From Aquirhabdus sp. (lineage in GTDB: Bacteria > Pseudomonadota > Gammaproteobacteria > Pseudomonadales > Moraxellaceae): a stretch of DNA of 8,070 nt. Below are positions 7,518 to 8,070 of this stretch, piece after piece; the first letter of the stretch is position 1; each line of letters starts with the position of its first letter. A program made the position numbers and the translations under genes. The notes beneath the pieces are model-generated. The model saw only the letters and a program-made list of their open reading frames with translations. It was not told the DNA's origin and did no database searches. Where the stretch lies: assembly GCA_030150595.1 (NCBI GenBank), contig JASLFQ010000039.1, positions 1 through 8,070 on the forward strand, written 5' to 3'.

Positions 7518-7546
7518 ATTTTAGCCGTTTGCTTAGCTAGACGCAA
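7518..7546 (-). promoter_or_regulatory. infA promoter (sigma70-like)
   Basis: On the minus strand TTGCGT (7541-7546) and TAAAAT (7518-7523) are exactly 17 bases apart, a good match to the housekeeping consensus. The start point would be near 7511, leaving a leader of about 75 bases before infA. An eight-base perfect inverted repeat, GTTTGCTT (7527-7534) and AAGCAAAC (7549-7556), flanks the -35 box and could be an operator. Confidence 0.6.
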
Positions 7547-7560
7547 CAAAGCAAACACTT

Positions 7561-7883
7561 TTCTTTGTCTTTATCAATTGGTGTTTGATTTGAATCAATT
7601 ATAGTTTGTTTTCAATTCATGCAGAATCGTAGTGAGTCGGTGAGAGTCTATTATCAAGAGCGATTGGTTGCATACGTTTAATATTAAACCATTTTAGGGG
7701 GGAGAACGCACGGACTCTAAACGAAAGATGATAAGGATTGATGATGTGTTGATTGCTATCTTTAGTTGATGAAATAAAGTGATATGATACGGTCAAGTAG
7801 ATAGATTTAATTTAGAAAAACTACACAGGATCTTGAAATATAGTATCTTGAAGTCGTTGTTGATGTGTTGTGAGGATAATGTC
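7561..7883. other. Intergenic region between infA and the AraC-type gene, with palindromes
   Basis: This 323-base AT-rich spacer separates two divergent genes. I find no protein gene longer than a few codons and no tRNA. It contains TTGATT-TG-AATCAA (7585-7598), the perfect 14-base palindrome GTTTAATATTAAAC (7676-7689) followed by a run of six G (7697-7702), a wide AGAGTC/GACTCT inverted pair enclosing that palindrome (7643-7648 and 7713-7718), and a direct repeat of ATCTTGAA 15 bases apart (7830-7837 and 7845-7852). These are candidate protein-binding sites. A structured RNA is possible but not shown. Confidence 0.4.
7779..7788 (+). promoter_or_regulatory. Possible extended -10 promoter for the AraC-type gene
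   Basis: TGATATGAT contains a TATGAT -10 box (7783-7788) with the TGN extension just upstream (from 7780), which can work without a good -35. The best -35 region (CTTTAG, 7760-7765) is poor. The start would be near 7796, giving a leader of about 88 bases. Confidence 0.35.
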
Positions 7884-8070
7884 ATGCAGAGAGTTCAGAC
7901 GGATGCCGCCATTCTATTCAAGATGGTGTACGAAGGAATGCGTCGTGCAGGATTTCCCGTCGAAGATATTTTGGCTCGAGCTGGAGTGGCGTTGAGTCGT
8001 GTAGATGACAAAGCCCGCACGCCTAATCATATGCAAGTGGCATTTTGGAAAGCGGCAGAGTCAGTCACGG
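7884..8070 (+). CDS. Probable AraC-family transcriptional regulator, N-terminal part
   Basis: The frame starts at the ATG at 7884 with GAGGA (7872-7876) seven bases upstream, a strong ribosome binding site, and stays open for 62 codons to the window edge. The visible residues include MVYEGMRRAGFPVEDILARAG, then ARTPNHMQVAFWKAAESVT. This pattern (a helix ending in LARAG, a short loop, then a helix with xxFWKAAExxTG) resembles the start of AraC-type regulators with an N-terminal arabinose-binding-like domain, the group that includes OruR-like and ArgR-like proteins of pseudomonads. The diagnostic C-terminal helix-turn-helix lies outside the window, so the family is a recognition call, and the target genes cannot be named. 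It is divergent from infA across a long spacer. Confidence 0.65.
   Translation, partial: MQRVQTDAAILFKMVYEGMRRAGFPVEDILARAGVALSRVDDKARTPNHMQVAFWKAAESVT

Noticed and set aside
7728..7769. 13-codon frame (MIRIDDVLIAIFS) before the AraC-type gene
   Set aside because: It is too short to judge, lacks a good ribosome binding site, and lies upstream of the best promoter candidate for that gene.
1..8070. CRISPR array, insertion sequence, tRNA/rRNA gene, toxin-antitoxin or defence system
   Set aside because: No spaced direct repeats, transposase, tRNA-like cloverleaf or paired small genes were seen; almost all coding space belongs to ordinary chromosomal genes.

Overview
The window looks like the chromosome of a gammaproteobacterium, most likely a member of the Moraxellaceae (Acinetobacter-like). 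This rests on the moderately AT-rich composition, on LeuC, LeuD, LeuB and IF1 sequences close to gammaproteobacterial forms, and on an arrangement of LysR regulator / leuC / leuD / unrelated gene / leuB of the kind I recall from Acinetobacter and Pseudomonas. The assignment is an inference; no database search was possible.

Layout from left to right. Positions 1-1626 (minus) hold a soluble lytic murein transglycosylase (Slt type) cut by the window edge just after its catalytic Glu and GLMQ motifs. An AT-rich intergenic stretch follows (1627-1858). Next is a LysR-type regulator on the minus strand (1859-2728), divergent from leuC. The 303-base divergent spacer contains an imperfect inverted repeat of the common dispersed intergenic type (2770-2850) and the leuC leader. 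On the plus strand come leuC (3032-4450), leuD (4531-5181), an unrecognised putative lipoprotein gene (5286-5939) and leuB (6051-7130). A strong hairpin terminator (7151-7179) closes this run and also serves the convergent infA gene (7214-7435, minus). infA has a good sigma70-like promoter. A 323-base AT-rich spacer with several palindromes then leads to the first 62 codons of a probable AraC-family regulator (7884 to the window end, plus).

How the genes work together. LeuC and LeuD form isopropylmalate isomerase (2-isopropylmalate to 3-isopropylmalate). LeuB oxidises 3-isopropylmalate to the 2-oxoisocaproate precursor of leucine. leuA is not in the window. The divergent LysR gene is the natural candidate regulator of leuCD. 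The lipoprotein gene has no obvious metabolic link to leucine, and the gaps of 80-111 bases and promoter-like sequences before it and before leuB suggest the run may not be a single simple transcript. Slt, IF1 and the AraC-type gene are separate units.

I found no convincing sign of a new defence, mobile or RNA-guided system. There are no CRISPR repeats, transposase genes, tRNA or rRNA genes. The observations worth a second look are the putative lipoprotein embedded among the leu genes, the intergenic repeat, and several palindromes or hairpins in non-coding DNA.
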